Source: Bacillota bacterium (GTDB lineage: Bacteria > Bacillota > Clostridia > Lutisporales > Lutisporaceae). Taken from it: a stretch of DNA of 18,799 bases. Numbering within the stretch: position 1 is the first letter of the stretch; each line of letters opens with the position of its first letter. Positions 8,360-15,388 of this stretch are shown here, piece by piece. The notes under the pieces were generated by a model. The model saw only the letters and a program-made list of their open reading frames with translations, was not told the origin of the DNA and made no database searches. The DNA lies in assembly GCA_023405875.1 (NCBI GenBank), contig JAEXXN010000112.1, positions 1-18,799 of the forward strand. Direction: 5' to 3'. The position numbers and the translations under genes were made by a program.

Positions 8360-9151
8360 ATGCTGCTTGAAGTGAGAAACCTGATGATACAAACAAAAAG
8401 CACAAAACAGACGCTGGTAAAGGAAAGCAGCTTCTCCCTTGCCGGGAGCGGCGCCCTCGGAATCATAGGCGAGAGCGGGAGCGGTAAAACCATGACCAGC
8501 AAGGCGCTTATGGGCTTACTGAACCCCCGGGTATTCAGTTTGACGGGAAGTGTAAAATTCAGCGGGCAGGAGCTTATCGGCTTGAAAGAACAGGAGAGGC
8601 GCAAGCTTCGCGGCTCCCAAATGGCCATGATAATGCAAAATCCCATGACGGCCTTTGCGCCCATGATAAAAATAGGAAAGCAAGTCACGGATACGCTTCT
8701 CGTACACGGCGCCACGTCAAGAGAAGCCTGTTACAAAAAAGCGGTGCAAGCATTGCAGGCCATTAACCTGCCCGAGGCACAAAGGCTTATGGATAGCTGG
8801 CCCCATGAGCTTTCAGGGGGAATGCTCCAACGGATCATGATTGCCCTCACCATGCTGCTGGAACCCAAAATCATTATTGCCGATGAGGCCACCACCGCCG
8901 TGGACGCAGCATCGGAGAAGCTGATCCTCGAGGAATTTAAAAGAATACGGCGGGCAGGCACGGCTATGATTGTAGTCACTCATGATTTCGGTGTGGCGGC
9001 CGCGCTCTGTGACGACGTACTCGTGATGAAGGACGGAGAGATCGTGGAAAGAGGAAAGGTACAAAGGGTTTTTCAGTCGCCGGGGCATCCTTATACCAGG
9101 GAGCTTGTTGCTGCCAGCATATTATGGGAGGGTACGCATGCTGAAGGTTGA
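8360..9151 (+). CDS. NikD/DppD-like ABC transporter ATP-binding protein
   Basis: A 263-residue ATPase, the first of two nucleotide-binding subunits of the importer. Walker A GESGSGKT lies at residues 37-44, the Q-loop at IMQNPMTAFAPM, the signature LSGGMLQR from 151, Walker B ends in D175-E176 (ADEATTAVD), and the H-loop is in VTHDF. The QNPMTAFAPM and SGGMLQR forms are typical of NikD rather than OppD, and the protein lacks most of the long C-terminal extension of OppD/DppD. The start lies three bases after the previous stop, with GGAGGAGG as ribosome binding site. It should work with the next gene product in the cytoplasm beneath the two permeases. Confidence 0.9.
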   Translation: MLLEVRNLMIQTKSTKQTLVKESSFSLAGSGALGIIGESGSGKTMTSKALMGLLNPRVFSLTGSVKFSGQELIGLKEQERRKLRGSQMAMIMQNPMTAFAPMIKIGKQVTDTLLVHGATSREACYKKAVQALQAINLPEAQRLMDSWPHELSGGMLQRIMIALTMLLEPKIIIADEATTAVDAASEKLILEEFKRIRRAGTAMIVVTHDFGVAAALCDDVLVMKDGEIVERGKVQRVFQSPGHPYTRELVAASILWEGTHAEG

Positions 9152-9923
9152 AAATATCATCAAAAAATATCCCTATAAGGAGGCGAAAGGCAAAAAAGGC
9201 TGTAACAATGCTCTGATAAACGTCTCCATGGAATTTGAACAAAACAGGATTTATGCGCTTGTGGGAGAAAGCGGGAGCGGTAAAAGCACGCTGGCAAGGA
9301 TATTGTCCTATATCGAAAAGCCGACAAGCGGGGCCGTTATACTGGAGGGGAAATCTATCAGCGAATACAGTCGAGGGGAGCTCCGGCAGAAACGAACGGT
9401 CATTCAGCTTGTCATGCAGGACGCGGAGAGCTCACTGGACCCGAGGCTGACCGTTTCACAGATTCTGAGCGAACCCTTGAAGCACCTGCTTGGTTTGCCT
9501 AAGGAGGAACGGCACAAACGAATAGATAAGCTTCTGCAAATGGTCGGACTTCCTTGCGAGGTACTTGGGCGGCTGCCGAGAGAGCTTTCGGGCGGACAGC
9601 AAAAAAGGATCTGCATTGCCCGGGCCCTGAGCGTTGAGCCCAAGCTCATCATTTTTGATGAATCCTTCAGCGGGCTGGACGTCACGCTGAGAAAGCGGAC
9701 CCTTGATCTGCTGAAGGAATTAAAAAAGCAGGTGTCCTGCAGCTACCTTATTATTACCCATGACCTTGATATCGCAATGTATATGGCGGACCATGTTTTT
9801 GTCATGAAAAGCGGAGAGCTTGTGGAAAGCATAGCGAAGCCAGGCAGCTATGGCGATTTCAAATCGCCCTATGCCAATGAGCTGGTAAGCGCATTGCTGT
9901 TAAAACAGCGTGCGTTACAATAA
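9138..9923 (+). CDS. NikE/DppF-like ABC transporter ATP-binding protein
   Basis: A 261-residue ATPase, the second nucleotide-binding subunit. Walker A GESGSGKST starts at residue 43; the Q-loop is VMQDAESSLDPRLTV, a form standard for NikE/DppF; the signature is LSGGQQKR, Walker B FDESFSGLD and the H-loop ITHDLD. I chose the ATG at 9138 over an in-frame TTG at 9105 because GGGAGGG at 9126-9132 sits at the right distance and the protein then begins MLKVENI, as family members do. The gene overlaps the preceding ATPase by 14 bases. Walker B has DES rather than the commoner DEP/DEA, but the catalytic glutamate is kept. Confidence 0.9.
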   Translation: MLKVENIIKKYPYKEAKGKKGCNNALINVSMEFEQNRIYALVGESGSGKSTLARILSYIEKPTSGAVILEGKSISEYSRGELRQKRTVIQLVMQDAESSLDPRLTVSQILSEPLKHLLGLPKEERHKRIDKLLQMVGLPCEVLGRLPRELSGGQQKRICIARALSVEPKLIIFDESFSGLDVTLRKRTLDLLKELKKQVSCSYLIITHDLDIAMYMADHVFVMKSGELVESIAKPGSYGDFKSPYANELVSALLLKQRALQ

Positions 9924-9945
9924 AAATATTCAGGAGGAACTTGGA

Positions 9946-11616
9946 ATGAGCAAAAAACTAATAGCATTGATACTCGCTTTGTCAGTGTGCTTTGCGGCGC
10001 TGACAGGCTGCCAGGGCAATATTCCGGCGCAGGGGCCGGAAACAGCTCAGCCGGAGGAAAAGACCGTCATCCTTGGCGAAAGCTTTAACTTTGAAGGGGG
10101 CTTCGGTTCGTTTTTTGATCCCTCTGTCAACGCCCGCTCTTATAGCTACACATATTATGTCAACAATTTTTACGAAACCCTGGTGGAATACAGAGACGGT
10201 GAGATTTCACCCTGCCTCGCAACCGAATGGGAGATTTCACCCGATGGCCTGGTCTATGCCTTTAAGCTGAGGGAGGATGTAAAATTCTCCGACGGCAGTA
10301 AATTCAACGCCGAAAGCGTCAAAATATACTTTGACAACATGAGAGCCTTGCTTGCCGGAAGCAATGACAGCGGGCTGTTTGATTCCATGGTGAAAGAGGT
10401 CAAGGTAAAAAGCAATTATGAAGTTGAATTCCACATGACGGCGCCCTACTATGCAGCCCTCAATGACCTGGCTATGGCAATGCCCCGGGGCATTATGGCC
10501 CCATCCGCCTTCAATGGGGACGGAACGGTGAACTTTGACCTTCTGGCAGCGCAGACCCTTGGAACGGGACCCTACATGTATACGGGACAAAATAACAACC
10601 ACACGGAATACACCTTTGTGCGCAATCCCCATTACTACGGAGAGAAGCCCGATGCCGACAAGGTCATCGTCAAAGTCATCCCCGAAGCGAATAATCTCGC
10701 GCTCAGAAACGGTGAAATCCATATGATAATAGGAAGCGATAAAATGTCCTATGATTCCTTCATAGAAATGAAAGAGTGGGAGGGTTATACAGGCAAGGTA
10801 TCCGATATTGATTTTGTTACCGAATACCTGTCGATGAATTCCGGCCTTGCACCCTTTGACGAGCTGAAGGTGCGCCTTGCGGTACACCACGCTATTGATA
10901 AGGACGCTATCGTGAACAAGCTTTATTACGGCCTGAAAACAAAGGCGGATACCATCATGTCCACCGATCTGCCTTACTGCGACATTACTGTCACTCCATA
11001 CCAATATGACCCTGAAAAATCCAAAGCCCTTTTGAGCGAAGCCGGGTGGGCGGATACCGACGGCGACGGCATCCGTGAAAAGGCTGGACAGAAGCTTTCC
11101 TCCGAGCTGAAATATCCCACCACGGGAACCTATGACAAGCTTGTGCTGGCGCTTCAGTCGGCTCTCAAAGAGATCGGCATGGAGCTGAAGCTTACCCCGA
11201 TGGATCTAACTTCATTTTTCAATGATGTTTACGGCGGCAGCAATTACCGGATGACAACCTATATCAGCTATTGGATTCCCTACGATCCATACATCTTCGT
11301 GGCAAACATGAATCCTTCCACCGACTATTCCGCGGGAGCCGGAAGGTTTTCCACCGACCCGCAGGTATCCCGAAGCCTGGCCAATATGCCCTATGAGGAA
11401 GCCCATGAGCTGATCAACAGCCTTCTGACCATTACCGGAGATGATAAAATACGGGAGGTGTATCACAAAGCGCTGACAAGCGCCCATGAAAGCAGTGTAT
11501 TGATACCTATCGACTATCTGAACGAGCTGGTGGTATATAACAGCTCGGTGGTTGAAGACTATGCGTTTAACAGCATCCCGAACCTTGTGGATATCTCTTT
11601 GATAAAACTGAAATAA
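9946..11616 (+). CDS. NikA-like substrate-binding lipoprotein of the ABC importer
   Basis: A 556-residue family 5 extracellular solute-binding protein. A lipoprotein signal peptide is clear: MSKK, a hydrophobic core and lipobox LTGC with Cys22 as the lipidation site. The mature protein carries hallmarks shared with E. coli NikA: FYETLVEY, LATEWEISPDG, LREDVKFSDG, LGTGPYMY, RNPHYYGEKP, VIPEANNLALRNGEIHMI and YDPEKSKALLSEAGW. An in-frame GTG at 9910 is rejected because CAGGAGGA at 9931-9938 fits the ATG at 9946 and only this start gives a clean signal peptide. It is the last gene of the operon. It would capture the cargo outside the membrane. Nickel or a metal chelate is favoured from the NikA resemblance, but peptide-binding relatives share the fold. 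Confidence 0.88.
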   Translation: MSKKLIALILALSVCFAALTGCQGNIPAQGPETAQPEEKTVILGESFNFEGGFGSFFDPSVNARSYSYTYYVNNFYETLVEYRDGEISPCLATEWEISPDGLVYAFKLREDVKFSDGSKFNAESVKIYFDNMRALLAGSNDSGLFDSMVKEVKVKSNYEVEFHMTAPYYAALNDLAMAMPRGIMAPSAFNGDGTVNFDLLAAQTLGTGPYMYTGQNNNHTEYTFVRNPHYYGEKPDADKVIVKVIPEANNLALRNGEIHMIIGSDKMSYDSFIEMKEWEGYTGKVSDIDFVTEYLSMNSGLAPFDELKVRLAVHHAIDKDAIVNKLYYGLKTKADTIMSTDLPYCDITVTPYQYDPEKSKALLSEAGWADTDGDGIREKAGQKLSSELKYPTTGTYDKLVLALQSALKEIGMELKLTPMDLTSFFNDVYGGSNYRMTTYISYWIPYDPYIFVANMNPSTDYSAGAGRFSTDPQVSRSLANMPYEEAHELINSLLTITGDDKIREVYHKALTSAHESSVLIPIDYLNELVVYNSSVVEDYAFNSIPNLVDISLIKLK

Positions 11617-11641
11617 CGCTTAAATGCAACAGGGAAGCACC

Positions 11642-11656
11642 GGCGTGGTTTACGCC
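11642..11656 (+). terminator. Weak hairpin after the transport operon
   Basis: GGCGT (11642-11646) and ACGCC (11652-11656) form a 5-base-pair GC-rich stem with a 5-base loop, followed by CTTTATCT. It is the only terminator-like hairpin I see in the 100 bases after the binding-protein gene, but the stem is short and the T-tract poor. It may be a weak terminator or chance. Confidence 0.25.
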
Positions 11657-11718
11657 CTTTATCTCCACAATATGCCAATAGTTCGGCTTTACAAATAAGA
11701 ACTTTTGATAAGCAACGG

Positions 11719-11747
11719 TTGAACTTAGAGACAAAAAAATGTATAAT
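11719..11747 (+). promoter_or_regulatory. Promoter of the xdhABC operon
   Basis: TTGAAC (11719-11724) and a perfect TATAAT (11742-11747) are separated by exactly 17 bases, a near-consensus sigma-A promoter. The predicted start is near 11754, about 28 bases before the riboswitch P1 helix begins. No operator-like palindrome overlaps it, so regulation is expected to be at the level of the RNA leader. Confidence 0.8.
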
Positions 11748-11781
11748 TAAAATGAGAAAATATATTTTTTATAAAAATAAT

Positions 11782-11865
11782 AGTTATTTCTTGTATAAGC
11801 TCATTAATATGGTTTGAGCGTTTCGACCAGGCGACCATAAATTGCCCCAGGCTACATGAATAACT
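11782..11865 (+). promoter_or_regulatory. Variant purine-class riboswitch aptamer upstream of xdhA
   Basis: A three-way junction of the guanine/adenine riboswitch class can be laid out base by base, using B. subtilis xpt numbering. P1 pairs 11782-11795 with 11853-11865, with a small internal loop. J1/2 is TATAA (11794-11798, positions 20-24). P2 is 11799-11805 with 11813-11819, and L2 is AATATGG (11806-11812). J2/3 is GTTTCGACC (11820-11828). P3 is 11828-11834 with 11842-11850, and L3 is CCATAAA (11835-11841). J3/1 is GCT, with C74 at 11852. The two GG-CC kissing pairs between L2 and L3 are intact. It departs from the class in the core: position 51 is G instead of U (11825), position 73 is G instead of A (11851), and P3 has an internal loop A against CCA. 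C74 suggests a guanine-like Watson-Crick face on the ligand; the altered position 51 suggests a changed N3/N9 side. No covariance search was possible. Confidence 0.82.
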
Positions 11866-11937
11866 TATCAGATTACCGTTTATTAAAGCTAAACGGGTAT
11901 TTCTGATTTGTTATTCGATGCCTGGGGTTTTTGGTTT
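11845..11937 (+). terminator. Riboswitch-controlled intrinsic terminator
   Basis: The ascending arm starts with CCCCAGGC (11845-11852) and the descending arm ends with its perfect complement GCCTGGGG (11920-11927), followed by TTTTTGGTTT (11928-11937). Inside, GAATAAC (11858-11864) pairs with GTTATTC (11910-11916), TCAGA with TCTGA, and CCGTTTA (11876-11882) with TAAACGG (11890-11896) around a TTAAAGC loop, so nearly the whole stretch folds as one long hairpin. Its first arm uses the same bases as the aptamer's P3 3' strand, J3/1 and P1 3' strand. Aptamer and terminator are therefore mutually exclusive, and ligand binding should permit read-through into xdhA (an ON switch). Pairing is seen directly; regulation is inferred. 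Confidence 0.85.
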
Positions 11938-12126
11938 CTCAGCACGAGGATAAACACATTCAGCTAAACGGCCTTGACATTCTATGAAAAAACAATGAGC
12001 TTCTTTTTAAACGGAGCGTAAAGAGAAGCCCGGGGATGTGCAGCTATTTAATTTCAGCGCTCTTTACAATAGAACAATGTTAAGCTTTGATTTTTTCCGC
12101 TTATGCGGAATTAGGAGGTAGATGTA
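11938..12126 (+). other. Structured non-coding leader between terminator and xdhA
   Basis: No gene is visible in these 189 bases. They hold competing short pairings: GCTTCT (11999-12004) with AGAAGC, and GTAAAGAG (12018-12025) with its perfect complement CTCTTTAC (12060-12067), which use adjoining bases and cannot all coexist freely. Two further copies of TAAACGG (11965-11971 and 12008-12014) match the one in the terminator stem. A perfect hairpin TTCCGC-TTAT-GCGGAA (12095-12110) ends three bases before the AGGAGGT ribosome binding site (12113-12119) of xdhA. A TTGACA at 11974 has no good -10 partner. The stretch could be a second control layer or just a long structured leader. Confidence 0.5.
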
Positions 12127-14409
12127 ATGAATGTTGGTAAAAATATTCCTCGTATAGATGCTTTCGATAAGGCAACAGGAAGAACCAGGTATACTGACGA
12201 CCTGTGCGACAGTCATGCACTTGTAGTTAAGCTTGTCCATTCGACCATCGCCAATGGTCTTGTTAAATCAATTGATATTTCTGAAGCAGAAAAAGTCGAG
12301 GGTGTCGTTAAAATCGTTACCTGCTTTGATGTACCTAAATATTATTTTCCTACTGCAGGACACCCGTGGTCAACCGACCCTCATCATCAGGACGTAGCAG
12401 ACCGCCTTCTACTGACAGACAGAGTCAGATTCTATGGCGACGATGTTGCGGCAGTAATAGCTAAAGATGATATTGCCGCTTCGCAGGCAGTCAGAAAGAT
12501 TAAGGTCGAATATGAGGAATACCCTTTTGTGCTTGATGTTCATGAGGCAATGAAGGAGGGTGCTCCACAGCTTCACGAAAGCTTCCCCAACAACATTCTT
12601 GCTCACACCAATATACGGATCGGCAACTACCAGGAGGCAATCAAAGAACCCGGACTTATAAGGTTCGACGACTGGTATGAGACTCCTACCGTTCAGCACT
12701 GCCATATCGAGAATCATATCTGCTATGCTTATGAAGAAAACGGCAGGATCAATGTAGTTTCCTCAACGCAGATCCCCCATATCATACGCCGTGTCGTCGG
12801 GCAGGCTCTTGGCATTCCCTGGGGAAGGGTCAGAGTAGTCAAGCCGTATATCGGCGGCGGCTTCGGCAACAAGCAGGATGCTTTATATGAACCTTTGTGC
12901 GCATACCTTTCAACCCAGGTGGGAGGAAGACTTGTAAAAATCGATGTCGCAAGAGAAGAGACCTTTACCAACAACCGTGTCCGTCATGCAATAAGAAGCC
13001 ATATAGTTACCTGGATACGTCCTGACGGAACACTTGTTGCAAGAAAGCTGGAGGCATTCTCGGACCAGGGTGCCTATGCTTCTCACGGGCATGGAGTTGT
13101 AGCTAAAGGAATGGGGGCATTCCCGCAGTTATACCCCTGTCCCAATGTTGAAGCTGATGCTTATACAGTATTCACAAACCGTTCTGTTGCAGGCGCCATG
13201 AGAGGATATGGCATCCCTCAGGCAATGTTCCCTGTTGAGAGCCAGATTGACGACATAGCATGTAAAATCGGTGAAAATCCTATTGAATACAGACTGAAGC
13301 ATCTTATGCCTGTGGGATATGTTGACGGATTCTCCAAAAACGAGAACTACTTTGACAGTTTCAGGCAATGTATAGAAAAAGGAAAGTCATACATTGATTA
13401 TGATAGAAAATACGAGGAATACAGGCGCCAGACAGGAGATATCCGACGTGGCATAGGCTGTGCTGTTTTTTGGTATAATACGGCGGTATGGCCCATCAGT
13501 CTTGAATCCTCCTCCTGCCGTATGGTTCTCAATCAGGATGGTTCAGTGCAGGTACAGTTGGGCGAAACTGAAATAGGCCAGGGTGCCGATACTGTTTTCG
13601 CACAGATGGCGGCAGACATTTTAGGCCTCTCAATGGATAAAATCAATGTTGTATCCTGCCAGGACACTGATGTCACACCCTTCGGGACAGGTGCATATGC
13701 CTCAAGGCAAACCTACGTTGGAGGTTTTGCAGTCAGACAGACTGCCGATATGCTAAAGGACAAGATACTCAAGTATGCTTACGAATTGACAAGAATGCCG
13801 GCATTCAGCCTTGAAATAGCAGACAACAATATTGTCCGCACCACTGACGGCAGAATTCTGATGTCGGTCGGAGACCTTGCGTGTGAAGCCCTTTACAGTC
13901 TGACACATTCACAGCATATTACAGCGGAGAGCACTTACCAGACTAAGACCAATGCATACTCCTTCGGCTGCTGCTTTGCAGATATCGAGGTGGATATAAG
14001 ATTATGCAAAGTAAAGGTGCTTGATATTATAAATGTTCATGACTGCGGCCAGCTTATCAATCCCGACCTTGCTGAAGCACAAGTTCACGGCGGTATGAGC
14101 ATGGGCATCGGCTATGCTTTGTCGGAACAGCTTCTTTACGATCCGAAGTCAGGCCGTACACTTAACGGCAATCTTCTCGACTATAAGCTTCCCACAGCCA
14201 TGGATCATCCCGATATTGAAGCGCAGTTCGTTGAGAACTATGAACCTACCAGCGCATTTGGAACAAAGGCTCTTGGGGAGCCTCCGGTATGTCCTGTTGC
14301 ACCGGCCATTAGAAACGCTATCCTTAATGCAACAGGCGTCGGCATGTTCAAAGCACCTATGACACCTCATGTGCTCTTTGAACGCTTTACCGAAGAAGGA
14401 CTGATTTAA
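12127..14409 (+). CDS. xdhA: Xanthine dehydrogenase molybdenum-binding subunit XdhA
   Basis: A 760-residue molybdopterin-cytosine-dinucleotide hydroxylase large subunit, which oxidises a purine such as hypoxanthine or xanthine at the molybdenum centre and passes electrons to the Fe-S and FAD subunits encoded next. It resembles E. coli XdhA throughout: the N-terminal DAFDKATGRTRYTDD, STQIPHIIRRVVGQALGIPW, GGGFGNKQD at 243-251, AMRGYGIPQ with Arg359 (matching bovine Arg880), EIGQGADTVF, and ALGEPPVCPVAPAIRNA with the presumed catalytic base Glu718 (matching bovine Glu1261). The position of bovine Glu802 is Gln250 here, as in the remembered E. coli protein, so the preferred purine may differ from that of classical xanthine oxidase. 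The length is normal. AGGAGGT fixes the start. Expression is predicted to depend on the upstream riboswitch. Confidence 0.95.
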   Translation: MNVGKNIPRIDAFDKATGRTRYTDDLCDSHALVVKLVHSTIANGLVKSIDISEAEKVEGVVKIVTCFDVPKYYFPTAGHPWSTDPHHQDVADRLLLTDRVRFYGDDVAAVIAKDDIAASQAVRKIKVEYEEYPFVLDVHEAMKEGAPQLHESFPNNILAHTNIRIGNYQEAIKEPGLIRFDDWYETPTVQHCHIENHICYAYEENGRINVVSSTQIPHIIRRVVGQALGIPWGRVRVVKPYIGGGFGNKQDALYEPLCAYLSTQVGGRLVKIDVAREETFTNNRVRHAIRSHIVTWIRPDGTLVARKLEAFSDQGAYASHGHGVVAKGMGAFPQLYPCPNVEADAYTVFTNRSVAGAMRGYGIPQAMFPVESQIDDIACKIGENPIEYRLKHLMPVGYVDGFSKNENYFDSFRQCIEKGKSYIDYDRKYEEYRRQTGDIRRGIGCAVFWYNTAVWPISLESSSCRMVLNQDGSVQVQLGETEIGQGADTVFAQMAADILGLSMDKINVVSCQDTDVTPFGTGAYASRQTYVGGFAVRQTADMLKDKILKYAYELTRMPAFSLEIADNNIVRTTDGRILMSVGDLACEALYSLTHSQHITAESTYQTKTNAYSFGCCFADIEVDIRLCKVKVLDIINVHDCGQLINPDLAEAQVHGGMSMGIGYALSEQLLYDPKSGRTLNGNLLDYKLPTAMDHPDIEAQFVENYEPTSAFGTKALGEPPVCPVAPAIRNAILNATGVGMFKAPMTPHVLFERFTEEGLI

Positions 14410-14475
14410 CAGCAGTTTGCAGCTATTTACCGGAGTTCGTTTTGTCCCTCCGACAAGCGGATTTACTATATATGA

Positions 14476-14492
14476 TGCGCAAAGCCTGCGCA
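14476..14492 (+). promoter_or_regulatory. Hairpin directly upstream of the xdhB ribosome binding site
   Basis: TGCGCA (14476-14481) and TGCGCA (14487-14492) are mutually complementary and form a 6-base-pair stem with loop AAGCC, ending two bases before the AAAGGAG site (14495-14501) that serves the ATG at 14507. It lies in the 97-base gap between xdhA and xdhB. It may tune translation or protect processed mRNA; no function is proven. Confidence 0.35.
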
Positions 14493-14506
14493 GGAAAGGA
14501 GTTATT

Positions 14507-15388
14507 ATGTACGATATCAAAGCTTTATACGAAGCCGATAGTGTACAAACGGCTGTTGAGTTAAGGCTGTCGCACCCCGAAGCGGATATTATTGCAGGGG
14601 GCAGTGACGTTTTGGTTCAGATGCGTGAAGGGAAACTTGCCGGAAAAGAATTGATCAGTATTTATATGATCAACGAAATGAGAGGGATAAGCATTGATGC
14701 GGCTGAAGCCATCAGGATCGGCTCCTTGACAAGCTTTTCCCACATCACCAAAAATGAAATAATTCAAAAATACATCAATGTTCTTGGTGAAGCTGTCGAT
14801 ATGGTAGGAGGTCCTCAGGTGCGAAATATCGGTACCATAGGTGGCAATACCTGTAATGGCGTTACCTCGGCAGACTCTGCTTCCACCCTTCATGCATGGG
14901 ACGCAATTGTCGAGCTCACAGGCCCTGAAGGAGTCAGAAGGCTTCCGATCAAGGAATTCTACCTTAAAGCAGGTGTTGTAGATATAAGAGCGGGAGAAAT
15001 CCAGACTGCCATTATTATCCCGAAGGAAAGCTACCAGGGCTATAAAGGGCACTATATCAAGTATTCAATGAGAAATGCGATGGATATTGCTACTACAGGC
15101 TGTTCAGTAAACGTTAAGCTTTCGGAGGACAAAAAAACCATCATCAGCGCACGTATAGCTTATGGAGTTGCCGGCCCTGTTCCGATGCGCTGTCCTTCGG
15201 CAGAGGTCAAAGCGAATGGTCAGCCTGTATGTATTGAGACAGTGAAGGCTTTTGCTGCTGCCGTCCTTGAGGATATCAATCCCCGTGACAGCTGGCGTGC
15301 TTCAAAAGCATTCCGTCAGCACATTGCGGTGGAGCTGGCGGAGCGCTGCCTGATCGAATCCATCAGATTGTCCGGAGGTGAGCTTTAA
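14507..15388 (+). CDS. xdhB: Xanthine dehydrogenase FAD-binding subunit XdhB
   Basis: A 293-residue FAD-binding subunit of the CO-dehydrogenase flavoprotein type, which accepts electrons from the [2Fe-2S] subunit and passes them to the external acceptor. Visible motifs: AGGSDVLVQMREG near residues 30-42, which binds the FAD pyrophosphate; GPQVRNIGTIGGNTCNG then TSADSAS at about 102-124; and the C-terminal RDSWRASKAFRQHIAVELA block. The length is within a residue or two of the remembered E. coli XdhB. The frame is open 30 codons further upstream, but AAAGGAG at 14495-14501 and the MYDIKALYEA beginning support the ATG at 14507. Its TAA overlaps the ATG of xdhC by one base (TAATG), which couples their translation. 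Confidence 0.94.
   Translation: MYDIKALYEADSVQTAVELRLSHPEADIIAGGSDVLVQMREGKLAGKELISIYMINEMRGISIDAAEAIRIGSLTSFSHITKNEIIQKYINVLGEAVDMVGGPQVRNIGTIGGNTCNGVTSADSASTLHAWDAIVELTGPEGVRRLPIKEFYLKAGVVDIRAGEIQTAIIIPKESYQGYKGHYIKYSMRNAMDIATTGCSVNVKLSEDKKTIISARIAYGVAGPVPMRCPSAEVKANGQPVCIETVKAFAAAVLEDINPRDSWRASKAFRQHIAVELAERCLIESIRLSGGEL

Noticed and set aside
9105..9137. Upstream in-frame TTG start for the second Nik-like ATPase
   Set aside because: It would add 11 residues unlike the family and has no ribosome binding site; GGGAGGG before the ATG at 9138 fits well.
9910..9945. Upstream in-frame GTG start for the substrate-binding lipoprotein
   Set aside because: It would put charged residues before the signal peptide and lies inside the previous gene; the ATG at 9946 has CAGGAGGA and gives a clean lipobox.
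11974..12002. TTGACA as a second promoter for xdhA
   Set aside because: At 17 bases spacing the -10 would be GAGCTT, which is very poor; kept only as a remark in the leader entry.
14417..14506. Extension of xdhB 30 codons upstream
   Set aside because: The extra residues do not resemble XdhB, cover the TGCGCA hairpin, and the real ribosome binding site lies at 14495-14501.
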